Assembly (NCBI GenBank): GCA_009760855.2 | Contig: WPIO01000035.1 | Span: forward strand, 2,162,001 to 2,226,000 | Length of the DNA stretch: 64,000 bases | Origin: Cristatella mucedo | Lineage: Eukaryota; Bryozoa; Phylactolaemata; Cristatellidae | Direction of reading: 5' to 3' | Part shown: positions 12,570 to 24,818 of the stretch, piece by piece | How the letters are laid out: each line of letters starts with the position of its first letter | How positions within the stretch are numbered: the first letter of the stretch is position 1 | Notes under the pieces: generated by a model | Told to the model about the DNA's origin: nothing | What the model saw: only the letters and a program-made list of their open reading frames with translations | Database searches by the model: none | Made by a program: the position numbers and the translations under genes

Positions 12570-12890
12570 TTAATTATGGATGCCGAACAAAAGTTCTTAC
12601 ACTGACCACCAATGCCAGACGAAACGGCTCTGCATACCGCTGGACTGTTGTGCCCGGTTTCGTGCCTTCTTATGCCCCTGGTCCTCTGTGGACTTGAAGA
12701 CAGTTGGCAACACGCTTTTTCCCTCCGCATGTCCAACTTTAATGGACTCATCACGACTCTGTGCAACAACCCATTTACTCTCCTGCCATTACGAGCACAG
12801 CCATCCTGACCTGCTGCTTTCCATCTTATATTCTACCATGCTAATTAAATCTGTTAGGCTTTGAGTGAGCTACTAGAAAACTCTCAAAAG
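12570..12890 (+). mobile_element. LINE B 3' end, diverged and internally deleted
   Basis: CGGTTTCGTGCCTTCTTATG aligns with the LINE B CAGTTTCAGCC block; CTTGAAGACAGTTGGCAACA then matches the TTAAAGACAGTTGGCGACA block; the end AGGCTTTGAGTGAGCTA with AAACTCTC matches the 3' end. The segment between the first two blocks is partly missing. Confidence 0.6.
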
Positions 12891-15248
12891 CGAAACATAC
12901 CTGCATAGATAGAGATAAATTACATTACACAGCAGAACACCTATAGGCCAGATCGTTGTAGTGGTGCTAGTTAGTCCATGACTATGACCCGAAGATCTGA
13001 AGTGTGCATTATCCAAGGAAACGGCTTAGTTTCCTGCATTGTACATAATTCTGACACCTAAGCAAAATGTAACCACATATTATCCGTCTTCCTTACAGTC
13101 TCAGGCCGGCCTGTTAAATAAGAACATTCACCTTGGTATTGTAATCAGGGCAAGCACCTTAACACTGGGCAAACCAGACAGTCAGATGAGCTGGTGGTGC
13201 CCAGACTTGATACTTACAGTCCTGAACAAAGAGATCTGCAGTCAAATAATGCAATGCTAAAACTACTGAACTGTGGGCTATCGTAATCTCGTTTGAGCAA
13301 ATGACTCTTGGTTAGTAAACCGGTTTGCTATTGAAAGTTATCTTGCATTCAATAGTCACTGAATCTACTTAATACAGAGTATATGTCTGGACATTAAACT
13401 AGATGAACCAATTTTATGCGTAATGTGTTAAAATTAGCCTGTGTTATAACTACCAAATCTGACTTTCCTTTGTTAACATTAAGAGTTAGATACCAACCAA
13501 AATTGTGAGTATCGTAGATTTATTCAGAGAGGTTAAAAATAAGGAAATGGTAGTGGATCCCAGGCAGGAAAGAAAAAGAATATGTGTAACGTATTGTCAG
13601 TTTAAAAATGAGCCAAGTTTTCTGACAAGGACTGGAGCCTGAGGGAGAGTGTTGACTGAAAAAACAAGTGGACGGCTTAGAAGGTATCTTCTCAATCAAG
13701 AGCTCTGCCTTCTTGAAGAGGTAACATTCTTTACATTTCACTGGCACCTCCCTGGACCTAATAGTACTGAGAGTGATGTGATGAATGCCCTCAGAGGTTT
13801 GGTGGTCTGAGTGTGCCAAAATAAGAGAGTTAAGACATCTAAAACTGGCTGTAAGGCCCTATCTGATCAGCCTTGTACAGGTCATTTTAAGTTTCAAATC
13901 AAATCTGTTTCCATGGAATAGATAGTTCAAACTTCTGACTGAACTCACTTTAGAAAAGTACTGTGCTGGGACTACTACCCATTCTGTCTTGGACATGAAA
14001 GGCAGAAGGGAGACAAAAAAACATCTTTTAGTTATCATTCATTCCGTTGCAATTTACTAGGTAGCGTTAAGCAGCCGTTTCAGTGAAAGTTTCACATTAA
14101 CTGCCACTTTCTAAACGTTTAGCCAGGCAGGCAGCCAGCAGGTGTATTACTCTTGTGGAGAAACATCATTATCTGCCAATGTGATAGCCCACCATAATAA
14201 TGGCTGACTATGAAAATGTTCTTATAAATGCCAACGTCACTGGATAGAGGAACCCGGTCTAATGCATGACGACTTAAAAGAGTACTCCGGGCCGACTGTG
14301 GTGAAGTGAATTAGATCAAATCTCTTGGGATGACACTTTTGGCTAACATTCCTGTCCAACCAATTCTTGTGAACAATGCGCAGCATATCCTTCATCAGGA
14401 CAAGCTAGAACACGGGCACTCTTTTAAAATGTTGATGGACCTCAAAACGGCCTGGCAAAAAATGCATCTATCTTTCCACCTGTGCTTCTCCCTCAACTGG
14501 GGCAGCTACAGAATGTGCAAAACATGCATTTACTTGTGCTAGAACATACGTGAACTTGTTGTGAAGTCCAGATGGATTCCAAACGGGCTGGCTTATGCCA
14601 TTTTTCCAAACTGGCTGTAGGACGACTGCCTTCCATTTAGTTTTGTTTCTAAACAGCTGCTTAGTAACCAATCGACAGCTTATGCAGAATCCATGCCAGT
14701 AATAGTATAGGGACTCAGCGACACTGGCAAGGGACGACGAATGCATGATGTAAATGCCCCCAAGTACTTTAACCTGACTTGAAGCATATAAACCAGCCCA
14801 CAGCGGCTTCCCGGCAACGTCGAGCAGACTGTTTCTATCACTTATATTTCAAGTTCGACTATTATAATTACCGTTGCTTATCAGGATTGAGCCTCTCTGC
14901 TGGTTTTTCCTGGATCTATCACCAGCACTTGGCAGTATTTACCAACACTTCCGGTCGAAGCTCCTCTCGAAATGTCTAGACATCAATAGTATAGTGTTAA
15001 ACTGTGCAAGTCAAATATGTCGAACGGGTATGTAGGTGCCGTTTCGAGCACAGAGTAGTAGAGGCGTAGGGTGCCAATTACTAATGGCTACCGGATATGC
15101 GAAGTTAGAGTTGTCATAGAAAAAAAATAGTTCAACTTGCTGCAATCATGCGCACGTTTACATTAAAAAACCTCACTTACTATCCAGACGTGGTGTTTCA
15201 GCACCAGCCTGCCCACTGTAATTGTGAGTATCTAAACTAAAGACTACG
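12891..15248. other. Unassigned DNA
   Basis: No repeat copy recognised. A 99-codon minus frame (13520-13819) includes PVKCKECYLFKKAELL but lacks family support. Confidence 0.4.
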
Positions 15249-15421
15249 GGTGAGCCGTGATGGCACACTAGGTAAGGCGGTTGCTTTCACGACATCTCGG
15301 CCCCCGACGAGTTCGATTCCTGTGGTGGGCGAGTCCCTTTATACACACTGCAAGCGGTGGTGATAGCCGTAAAGTGCTCTTTCTGTCTCTATACACAAAA
15401 GAGGCTGTTTGTATCAGCTAG
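15249..15421 (+). mobile_element. S1 SINE (tRNA-derived)
   Basis: Begins GGTGAGCCGTGATGGCACAC with an A-box-like TGGCACACTAGGTAAGGC and a B-box-like GAGTTCGATTCC, as in a tRNA gene. A non-tRNA body follows (GCAAGCGGTGGTGATAGCCG) and the end is AAAAGAGGCTGTTTGTATCAGC. Well preserved. Confidence 0.88.
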
Positions 15422-16859
15422 AGGATTTTTTTTTAACGACACGCTTGATAGCAATAACCGGTCAAGCAGCTCCCTTAGGGAGCAAATTGAGCCTTCGGCA
15501 TACATACATAACTGCATTATCTTTCCAAACTTACACAACCTTGAGAATGGTGATTTTTTTGATGAGATACGACCACCCCAGCTCTGACGCCCACTATCTA
15601 CTTCAACCTTCAGACATTCGAAAGTATTGAGGTTTGAAGATTTGAGCTCAGCCAACCGATTCAACCCTTTGCCCCAAACTATATTCCTTTAAATCACATA
15701 AAATTTGGTGGAAAATTTTGGAACCATCATCTTTCTTTCATTTAAATGAAAACCACAAGCTGAATGGAGCTTTTTGCAGATGGCAGCTGACATCAAAGTT
15801 TACATCTCTTTACGGCTGAGAGCTGGAGGCAACAGCGGTGAGAACCTACTGAAAAGAAATCAGTAGATTAAATATTGGTGGGTAAAATGAGTGACTACGG
15901 TTTAGGTTAAAATTTTGAATGAAACCTCAGTTGCTCAAAGCTTTTTGGTGAATGAAAAAGAACTTGTCTCCAGCTCACTATGCCATACTATGTGTCTTAT
16001 GTGATTTGGATCACGAGGCCGTCGTAATAACGCATGAATTTTTCGCAAATACAATCGGCTGAAAGTGGGCTGGCGCTAAAACCTGTTACACAATTATGCG
16101 CACGACTTGGAGATACAACCACAATTTCTACAGCTTATGTAGAAAGAAATGGCCTGCTGTCCAGTGTACAGCAGTAGTATATTGGAGGTATCCAAGTTAT
16201 TCAGGGGAACCACGATCCCACATTTTGTTTACAGATACCATATAATTTTGAACGTCAGCGTTCCATACACTATTTCGAAACAATCAACACACACACCACT
16301 ACACACACCACACACACACACACACCACCAACACAACAAACAAACACACACCAAACCCCAGACCAATAAAAGTGCACACGTACATGTACACACAGAGTAA
16401 AAACCGTTACTGTGCAAACCGAGCTTGTGACTCTGAAAATTGAAAAGCTGAATACTCCGCATAATTCAGCCTGCCAAACAATATCTGTATCTGTAGGTAT
16501 CTACGAGTCCTTGTTTCAAAAGTGACCACTTCACTAGATGAGCACATCAGCTCAAAGTTTACTCTGCTACGTTTCAGCTAAAAGACATTCTCAATTTGGG
16601 CTTACTACCATTACTGGGACATTACATAGATTTAGGGGATACTACATCAAATTTGCCCAGGCGTTTCTGACATCCGTTTCAATTCAGGTCACTCACAGCT
16701 TGCTGTCTTCCACCTGTGTATCAGGTGCCTACGTAAGGCGCAAAACTCTGCAGATAGACTGCCTAAACCTGACTTCACTTTATGGTGCAACAACCACTTC
16801 TTGACGATCTCACTGCTTCAATCAAGCGCTTCAATGAAAGTCAAGGTTAAAAACAGTGG
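15422..16859. other. Unassigned DNA with CA-rich tract
   Basis: No gene recognised. An imperfect CA-rich stretch at 16285-16352 accounts for the HTHTHH frames there. Confidence 0.5.
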
Positions 16860-17430
16860 GGTATTCACTTCGTTCAGTTCTTCTATTCCCAGCTCCACCC
16901 CAACTATTAAACTAATCCTGCAGCCGGTATCCTAGGCATCGTGCCACCGCCTTTCTGACTCAAATCGTTCTGCTGTACTCGTATGAGGGTCAACTCCTGT
17001 TAGAGATCATCTATTTGTTCAACAGGCTACCAAAGCCTTACACTGCTCCCGAACTGACGTCACCCACAGACCCTACCTGCAGGCTAAGAAGCATAAAATA
17101 AACTGCTCCCGAACTTAGCTTCATCATGCCCCACCAACCCTCCTTAAGGGCATATAAAAGAATCTTAAAACGTACCTCTTTATCAAGGCATTAGTACGTC
17201 TCCTGTGATTTGTCCTTTGTTGCTAGTGCATGCTACACCAACGGTATATATCGGTGACACTTTGCCACACGGTGCACCCTCCACCACGTTATGCTTGTAG
17301 ACATTGTGCATGATACCACTAATCAGTTAATCATGATTCCTTTACAGCATATGTACAGTGCTTGGAAGAGCTTAAGCTTTCTGAGGGTGCCATACAATGG
17401 TATTACTGTATTATAGCATACACCTTCAAG
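16860..17430 (+). mobile_element. LINE A-related 3' end, diverged
   Basis: Plus-sense remains of the RT C-terminus and 3' untranslated part: AGGGCATATAAAAGAATC... (end of ORF), then TTTACAGCATATGTACAGTG and GCTTAAGCTTTCTGAGGGTG with ATTACTGTATTATAG at the end, matching the LINE A tail with many changes. Probably an old subfamily. Confidence 0.55.
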
Positions 17431-18734
17431 GGATATTGTAGCAATTTTTAAATCAAGGCAGAATATGTGGAGGGAAAGTCTTATTCAGCTAATTGAATCC
17501 AAACGACTTACTGATGTCTAAAAGTACTGTTGGACACTTTATTTACCCCTGGAGTATGGAGATGAATCGAAAACTGCTTTCAATGCACACTCGTATCTGA
17601 GGTTTACATATGTTTCACAAATACTAGATTAGGATAAGCAGCAATCCAAGCTAAAGTCACTTCCACTTCCAAGTATATGCATTCTGGCCTCGCAAACAGC
17701 CATCTCACTTCAAGACTAGAGCAAAAAGTAGGGATGTGAAATGCTAGGCCATCCTCACTTCATTTCCTACTATCGGTCTCGCCCTCAAAAAAGAGAGTGC
17801 TGAGTTTTTTATAGCGCGGGTTACTGCATGCTACGAACGTGTTACAAACTGCTAAAAACCCATGGTTACTGTGGATCACAAAGTCAATGTGCCCAACAAG
17901 TCCCTAGAGAATGTATATAATCTAAGGATCTAATAAACTGAGTGGTTTAAAATTGCCAAATGGGTGAAAGTTAAGGAATTAAAACAGAACAGCACAGCGA
18001 TTGAAATAAAGTAATAGTGTTGCAAAGACCTCACAAAAGACACAAGGGTCTCAGGTAACAAATATCTCTGGTTAACCTACAAATCGGTTTACGAAGATCC
18101 TAGTTGGCAAGAAGAACCTACATTGGCAACAAAATACTGCGGCTCACGAAACCGGCTAGGGGCTATGGGTAAGGAGCAACCTAAATTGCTGGTGGGAGAA
18201 AGAGTTTCACAGTATTTTTGAGCCAATACGACATTTGAATGGATAAGCTATCACAGGTTTCAAAAAAGCACCAACAAGCCAAAAAATTCCATACAAATAT
18301 ATTGAGTGCTCAATGGGGCTTTGAATGTGAGTGACAAAGTGCCGTTAGCACGGGTTGTATCAAGTCAGGATAAAAAACCTTCAAGATAAGTGAAGAGCAT
18401 GCATGGTTGTGCTATGCATAAACAGAAAAGCTTGACCATATGATTCACAGTTTAAACAATAGGTGAAGGTTGTTTGTTTTGTACCTTTTAATGCAAAAGG
18501 ATATTTTTCCGGCTTGGCAATGAAACGACATTTTTTGTCATTATATCACTATGCGCAATCTGATTCGGTTATGAATGACCAGGCACAACCCCCAGTCCTG
18601 AAACACATCAGGTTTAAAACCGAGTACCACACTGTATTTCCTATATACAGCTCTTACATATCATGAAAAGAAAACATTGAATATCAGCGGAAAAGCACTG
18701 ATAACAGCAGAAATCAAAGAGCTCAATAGTAATG
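17431..18734. other. Unassigned DNA
   Basis: AT-rich, no supportable feature. Confidence 0.45.
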
Positions 18735-18739
18735 CTGCC

Positions 18740-18895
18740 ATGGGTTTGTAGGCCCATAGGGTGCTTGCCTTTAACTAACAATGATAACGTGAAGCATCTT
18801 CAGATGCCTGAGACGTGGGCTCGAGCTATTTGGCATATGTGCAGCACCTGGATGGAGATTCAGCCCTCTTTGGGCGTTACACAAACTGAATTATG
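18740..18895 (+). mobile_element. S2 SINE, diverged
   Basis: A worn tRNA-like head with a GTGGGCTCGAGC B-box remnant, then CAGCACCTGGATGGAGATTC and CTCTTTGGGCGTTACAC, matching the S2 body and tail. Confidence 0.6.
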
Positions 18896-19409
18896 TTTTA
18901 ATAAGTTATTACTATTCGTATATAATTGTTTTAAAATCTGATAATCTAATAATAAATCAAACATTAATTAGTCACAATTGTTTTTAGGTGCCATAAATGT
19001 AAAATGTCAGCGAAATGTTGTTGAACACGTCCAAGAATTTGCTTGACATAATTGTTTAAGCCGTGTAGACGAGAGCTCTGTGAAATTGTGACTTTAACAG
19101 ACCTGGATGGCTCTTAAATCCTTCAAGATAATTGCTTGGAAATACAGGCAACACTGCAATACGATGGGTATCCCTCCTTTGACACTCCGTATGCATGGCA
19201 CGTCGTTCGAGTTAGTTGTGCTGGCACTGATACATTGCAAGACTTTTGTGATTGGCAGCTGGCGATAAGCAGACGATAGTATGATCAGATCCCTTGTATA
19301 TAGGTGCCGTTACACAACATAATAAAAACAAGCTTCTTAGAACTGCTGTCCGCCACAAGGCCACGTCCCAGTGATTGATTGATCAGCCTTCACACAGAGT
19401 GATGCTCAC

Positions 19410-19483
19410 CTTGAAGCAACATTTGACCTTTTTCCAGTGGCTCCATCGGTGGCATTGACAAAAGAGCTTGTGTGCAACATGAA
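19410..19483 (-). CDS. Candidate internal exon, 74 bp, unknown gene
   Basis: Bounded by a strong acceptor (TATTGTCTCTTCTCTTTAG) and a good donor (TTCAAG|GTGAGC). Two frames are open throughout. One reads FMLHTSSFVNATDGATGKRS, the other contains LFCQCHRWSHWKKVKCC, faintly like a zinc-finger end. I do not recognise it. It lies downstream, on the same strand, of the lectin-like exon at 25949-26381, so it might belong to that gene; a LINE-split satellite sits between. Confidence 0.3.
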
Positions 19484-19799
19484 CTAAAGAGAAGAGACAA
19501 TACATGCATAAATGAGCAGAACAAAATAACGACGCATAAGATGGAAAGGGCACAACAAGAGTGACAACCATTAAGGACGAATTGATGTTACATACATTGT
19601 TATTAGAAAGATCTCGCATAAATACCTCCTAACTAATATAACTGTGAGTGAACATCAGATTATGTCCACTTCCATGAACTAAACTCTGACATGGTGTGAC
19701 ATCACTTAAACTTCAAGCAGGTTATTTAAAAGTCCAGAAAAAAATATGCAATACACATTATTAGATCCTTTATATAGAAGAAAAAACGATTCTTTCACT

Positions 19800-20404
19800 T
19801 TTTACATCCAATGGATGCTTACTACTCTGGCGATGCGACCGATTCCGATGGATTGCCCTATTTTTGCCTGGGTTTTACATATCGCTTGCCCTACATTGCC
19901 CTTGAATGAACCGGCCCGATAGTTGAAAGTTGCAATGTAAACACAGTATACTGTAATACAAAAGAACAGTTTGCAGCTATGCCCAGCTGCTTTCTGTCTA
20001 TTTGTAACAGACCCTAATAGAGCTTGCCTTATTTTCCTGGGGCCATTGCCATCGACTGCCATGCATTACCCGAGATTAAACCTGCACAAGGGGTGAAGTT
20101 ATGAGCATGCACAGTAAGATGTTAGCTGGAATGAGAACTTGAGCTTCTCCCAGCAAATGTCTTGTTGATTTTCCATGGATTGATATATTGGCACAGCCCA
20201 TGCTATTGATTGCCACAAACTGCCCAACAATTAACTAGCCAATATCTTGAAAATGCAAGGGGCTCCCATTTGAACTCGGTAAAATATTTTGTGCAATGAC
20301 TATAGGAGCTTAGCATAGCCAATTTGTGGTTAATGTTCCATGGTTGTTGTATCGGCCTGGGCAGATTGCCATTCATTGCTTGGGAATGTCCTTCTATGAT
20401 TGAG
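19800..20404. repeat. Decayed tandem repeat, left block
   Basis: A motif like GGCCATTGCCATCGACTGCC recurs at about 20041, 20196 and 20353 with changes, preceded each time by a TTTTCC.TGGATTG-like block. Spacing is about 155 bp. The same motif and spacing reappear at 22935-24250, so the two blocks look like one array split by the LINE A copy at 20410-22930. Confidence 0.6.
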
Positions 20405-20409
20405 TGAAA

Positions 20410-22930
20410 GCATAATAATAATACTAATAAATTTGATAAAGCAACCTCAGAGAACTCAATCTCTCTCTAGGTGCTTTAGAATTGCTGCAAAGGAAGCACG
20501 ATCGAGTGGTTAGTGGTAGTATGCTCGATAAACAACAAGATTAACATGGTTAGGGGTGACATGAACAGGGTCAGCATGCAAGTGTGCTTATGACAGCATG
20601 CAAGTGTCAGCACCCATAAGCACATAAAGAACTAATCACACGGGCCCACTAACTGCTATCATAAATAGATGTCTTCATTTTTATTTTCAAATGAGGACAA
20701 GTCAGGGGTGTACCAACAATTGAACTTGTGACTACTCGCCTAACGACAACTGGTCTGTACCAACCGGCTTATACGACAATTGATCTATATGGCAATTGAT
20801 CTTTGACAAGTGGCCCTAAGATCAGAAATAGGCAATACAAATAAAACTGGTGCAGGCTAGTTTTATTTGATCAAATTAGGTTTTACATATATCTTAGGTT
20901 ATAGACTATTATAAGGATTAGATATCAGCTAGTATAGATAAAGAGAATTGATAATTCGTGTGATTGCATATATGTCGCATAGTAAGTTGATAGGCTACAG
21001 TAACATTGAGATCGATTTTATCTAGAACGTAATGAACATTTTTTGACACCTAAAAAATGTTTTACTAATAATCATGTTGCATATATTTAAAAAATTCAGT
21101 CATGAATTCATTCTTAATTGCTTGTATCAATTGAATAAATTAAAAATTGTGTATTATTCTTATAAATGGACATATAAATCAGTTGTCGTATAGGCCAGTT
21201 AGTACAGGCCGGTTGTCGTAGGGCGAGTAGTCACGAGTTCAATTGTCGGTATGCCCCTGACTTATATATAATTCATTTGTATTTTTGTCCAATAGTCGCA
21301 GACCAGGTGGTATATAGATCAATTGCTGTATAGGCCGTTTAGTACAGGCCAATTGTCGTGGGGTCAGTAGTCGTATGTTCAATAGTCACCCAACCAAGTC
21401 TGCAGATAGCGTGACTGCTGTCGGGAATAAGTTCCAGGCTTTTGGGGCATACAAATTGCATGCACGGTCTCCAAACAAACGATTTCAGGTTTGTACGAGG
21501 TATAGGTAAACAGTTAGTTTCCAAAATGTGGGTGGTACGATGCTTAGCCTGGTGGGGGAGTAGATAGGCTGGAACCAAAGAAAGAAGGGACCTAAAAGAG
21601 AGCAACAAAACCTTGAAGTCGATGCGTTGCTCGACTGGTAGCCAGTGCAGGTCGGCGAGAAGTGGTGCGATGTGGCAACTGTGACGCTCATGATAGACAA
21701 GCATAGCAGCAAAGTTTTGCACCAGCTGTAAGCACCTGATTGCACAGGCTGGTAGACCAGCAAGCAGTGAGTTACATAAGTCGAGACTGGACGTCACAAA
21801 TGTATGGACTAGTTTAGATGTGGTACGCCTGTCTAAACAAGCCCAAATTTTAGCAATGTTATGCAGCTGAAAATAGGCAGATTTGACTGGAACTGATGTG
21901 GTCGTCCAACGAAAGGTGATTTTGGAACATGACACCTAGATTTCGTGCAGATTTAATAGCAGATATGCCGGCAGAGCTGATTTTGAGCTTTAGCCTTTCC
22001 AATTTCTGAATCACACTTGGTTTGCCCATAACTAGTAAGTTGGTTTTATCATCATTCAATTAAAAAAAACTTGCTGCCATCCATGTGCGAATATCAATAC
22101 ATGCAGCAAGAGAGTAAAGAGAATTCGATGTGCTGGAGGGTGGGAATGGATCAAAGCAAAGCTACAAGTGAGTGTCATCCACCGTGAAAAGAACTGGACC
22201 AAGCAAGGAGCCCTGAGGTTCCTAGGATGATCTTTGTCTGATCGTATCAATACTCTGGAGTTACCCACTGAGATAGGACCTGAACCATTGCAGAGCAGTG
22301 CCAGTGATGCCCAGGCAAGATGAGAGATGATCAAGAAGGACTTAGTGATCGATAGTATCAAAAGCTGCCGAAAGATCGAGCAAAACAAGTAGAGATACTT
22401 TACTTATGTCTGCATTCCTAAGTAGATCGTTGTACACATGAAGCAGTGCTGACTCTGTGGAGTGATTAGCTTAAAAACCAGACTGGAACTTACTTGCAAG
22501 GTTTGAAGTTGTAATATGTAAATTCAGCTGGTCTGCCACGACTCGTTCCAGTGTCTTCAATAGGAACGGTAGAAGAGAGACTGGGGGATAGTTGCTCAAG
22601 TTCTCTTGGTCTAGGGTCACTTTCTTGAGAAGTCGCCTGACTACAGCTTTTTTGAAAGGTGCTGGGACATGAACTGAGGCTAATGACATATTTATGCAGC
22701 AGCTGATCAATGCATCGTAGAAGCAGGACCGTGAGAATAGGGTACAAAAAAACTGGTTGCCTTCTTTGGTTGGGATATGAACTGTAGGACGAGATCACTA
22801 ATGACCTGCTTGAATGTAGACACTGAGGTGCTGCAAGGAATCGAGGGACAGTATTCTAGGGGGATGCTGCCATCGCAGGGATGAACTCCCCGATCTTATC
22901 TTTCTTCTTGACAAAGAAGCTAGAGAAGTG
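20410..22930 (-). mobile_element. LINE A copy, RT pseudogene, split by a foldback element
   Basis: Minus-strand LINE A: tail (AATAATAAT, hairpin) at 20410, 3' untranslated part to about 20705, an insert (20706-21396), then RT from its C-terminus at 21400 up to about 22930. Pieces of RT are readable in several frames (21339-21935, 21859-22059, 22056-22388, 22471-22710), including the HWLPVEQRIDFKVL-type C-terminal block and the LSNYPPVSLLPFL block near its start. Frameshifts and a deletion around the catalytic core make it non-functional. The tandem repeat flanks it on both sides. Confidence 0.85.
20706..21396. mobile_element. Foldback (long inverted repeat) element inside LINE A
   Basis: The left arm (about 20706-20791) starts AGGGGTGTACCAACAATTGA. 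The right arm (about 21175-21260) is its inverted copy, ending TCAATTGTCGGTATGCCCCT. Arms are about 85 bp and contain repeated ACGACAA/TGGCC words. The core is AT-rich with no coding frame. A second, partial right-arm copy lies at about 21290-21396. LINE A sequence resumes after it (GTTCCAGGCTTTTGGGGCAT), so it was inserted after LINE A. No clear target duplication, and the superfamily is unknown. Confidence 0.65.
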
Positions 22931-22934
22931 GTGT

Positions 22935-24250
22935 GCTCGCACTTTTAATACTGTATTCTGTAATATGCAAGAAAAAGGGAGCTTGGCCCAGCCACTTTCT
23001 GGCGATTTTCGACGGATCACATAGGATCACTGTATTTGCCCGAGCCATTGCCATAGATAGTCATTAATCGAATTAGTGCAATAACTTAAAATCACTTTAT
23101 TACACTGTATATAAGTGAGTTGTAATACTCGTTTAAATTGAACCATTAGCAAAATGATTTAGGGCATTCTGAAGCAAAATACAGTTGATTGCTGCATTAG
23201 CCCGGTCCATTTCGGTCTATTATAGAGCTTTGCATCAGAATTCCAGAGGCAATTGTGGTCAAATTATAGTACATTATACACGATTAGTAGAGTAATGAGC
23301 AATCACAATTAGAGCTTCCAGTCTGTGTGTTCTGGTCGTTTCCGGCAGATTGGGATGAATTGCTGTATGGGACTCGGCCATTGCAGCCGATTGTCTGAGA
23401 ATAGACATGCTCAATGGCAAAACATCTCTTGGGTGCACTTTGAACTGACTGTAAAATTGAAGCCTCGCGTTGACAATTTGAGGATGATTTGGAGTGGACT
23501 AGAGTAGATTGCAGTGTCTGCCCGAAGCCATTTCGGGTGATTACCACACATTGTCAGAAAGTGGATGGTGGGAAATGGCTCGAATCTATACGTGTGTAGA
23601 CATAACACAGTGTGTGCTTTAATATGCAATAAAAACTATAGCTTGGCCCAATCTGTTTCTAGTCATTTATGGTGGATTGCAGTGCATAGCAGTATTTCCC
23701 TGTGCTGTTGCCATCGATTGCAAGGCAGTACACGAGAACACGTGCGCCAATGCAAGTTGAATTTAGTGAGTATGCTTGTCACAGAATGTATTGTCACTTG
23801 CAATCAAAAAAGGAGTTTTTCACGTAGGAATCCTTCAAATTTGCTGTGTAGTGCAGTGAATTGCAGTGGATTGTGATACTGGCTCGGACCTCTGCAATCC
23901 ATTGTAGCAGCATTCGTAAGGACTTTACAGTGGAGTGGCATTAAATAATGAGGGTAATTCTGAATATCGAGTAGTCTTATATGCAATACTGGTTGAAGCT
24001 TGATGCGTCCAATTTCTGGTGTATTTGAGGTGGCTGAATGTGGATTGAGGAGAATGTCGGTATATGCCATAATCTTTGCAGCTCATTTATACGAGAGAGC
24101 ATGATTAAAATGATAAGAAATTATCATGGGTATATAAAATCGACTACGATATGCACTCGAAATTTGAGCTCGGCTCGGCCAATTTCTTGTTGATTTTAGC
24201 CTTATTAGAGAGGATTATGGTGGATTGTCCTAATTCTTCAAACCTGAAGC
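22935..24250. repeat. Decayed tandem repeat, right block
   Basis: Units carry GAGCCATTGCCATAGATAG (23042), CGGTCCATTTCGGTCT (23200), CTCGGCCATTGCAGCCGATT (23372), GAAGCCATTTCGGGTGATTA (23527), CTGTTGCCATCGATTGCAAG (23705) and CTCGGACCTCTGCAATCCAT (23882). A second motif, AGCTTGGCCCAATCTGTTTC and kin, recurs between them. Spacing is about 155-180 bp. Units are strongly diverged. Frames inside are chance. Confidence 0.65.
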
Positions 24251-24309
24251 TATGCGATAGTGGCAACTAAAAAAAAGGGAGTGGGATCCATAGGGAACCC
24301 TTGCCACAG

Positions 24310-24465
24310 GGTCTGAGCTTAGGGGTAAGCTGCTCAATCTTCACGAACTAGGTCGTGGTTTTGAGTCCTGCAATGGCGCAATCCTTTATTGCCACTGCAA
24401 GTGGGGGTGATAGCAATAAAGGATCTTCTGCTGCTTTAGGAAAAAGGTTGTTGAATATGCTACCA
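24310..24465 (+). mobile_element. S1 SINE, diverged
   Basis: A B-box-like GGTTTTGAGTCCTGCAATGG is followed by ATCCTTTATTGCCACTGCAA and GGGGGTGATAG, the S1 body. The tRNA-like 5' end is worn. Confidence 0.65.
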
Positions 24466-24499
24466 TTTTTTAAAGCTCAGGTACATATGTGAGTATGTA

Positions 24500-24573
24500 C
24501 AATAATGCCAATAATAATAATTAGTAATTTACAGTGCCATCAGAGAAATACAACTCTCTAGGCATTTTAAATC
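24500..24573 (-). mobile_element. LINE A 3' tail fragment
   Basis: AATAATAATAATTAG then CCATCAGAGAAATACAACTC and CTCTAGGCATTTTA: the reverse-strand LINE A tail, truncated. Confidence 0.6.
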
Positions 24574-24650
24574 AATCAAGAAAGTAAAATGCACAGATGT
24601 AGCAGTGCACGACCACTGAAAAAACTTGCTGTAAAAGTTCCACAGATCAT

Positions 24651-24818
24651 GGTGAGCCGTGATGGCACACTAGATAAGGCGGTTGCCATGACCTCAGCCT
24701 CTAAGTCGCAGGTTCAAATCCTGCAGTGGCGATTCTATATTGCTGCTGCAAAAGGTAGTGATAGCCTCTAAAGCTCTTCTGGTGCTATACAAAAAGAAGC
24801 TGCTAAATCAGCTGGTAT
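24651..24818 (+). mobile_element. S1 SINE
   Basis: GGTGAGCCGTGATGGCACAC at the start, A and B boxes (GGTTCAAATCC), body and the CAGCTGG end all present. Confidence 0.85.

Noticed and set aside
15249-15330. tRNA gene (A and B box spacing)
   Set aside because: The same tRNA-like head occurs in about ten places with a non-tRNA body attached, so it is the S1 SINE, not a functional tRNA gene.
16229-16462. 77-codon Cys/Val-rich minus frame
   Set aside because: Translation of the CA-rich tract at 16285-16352; the Cys pattern is a repeat artefact.
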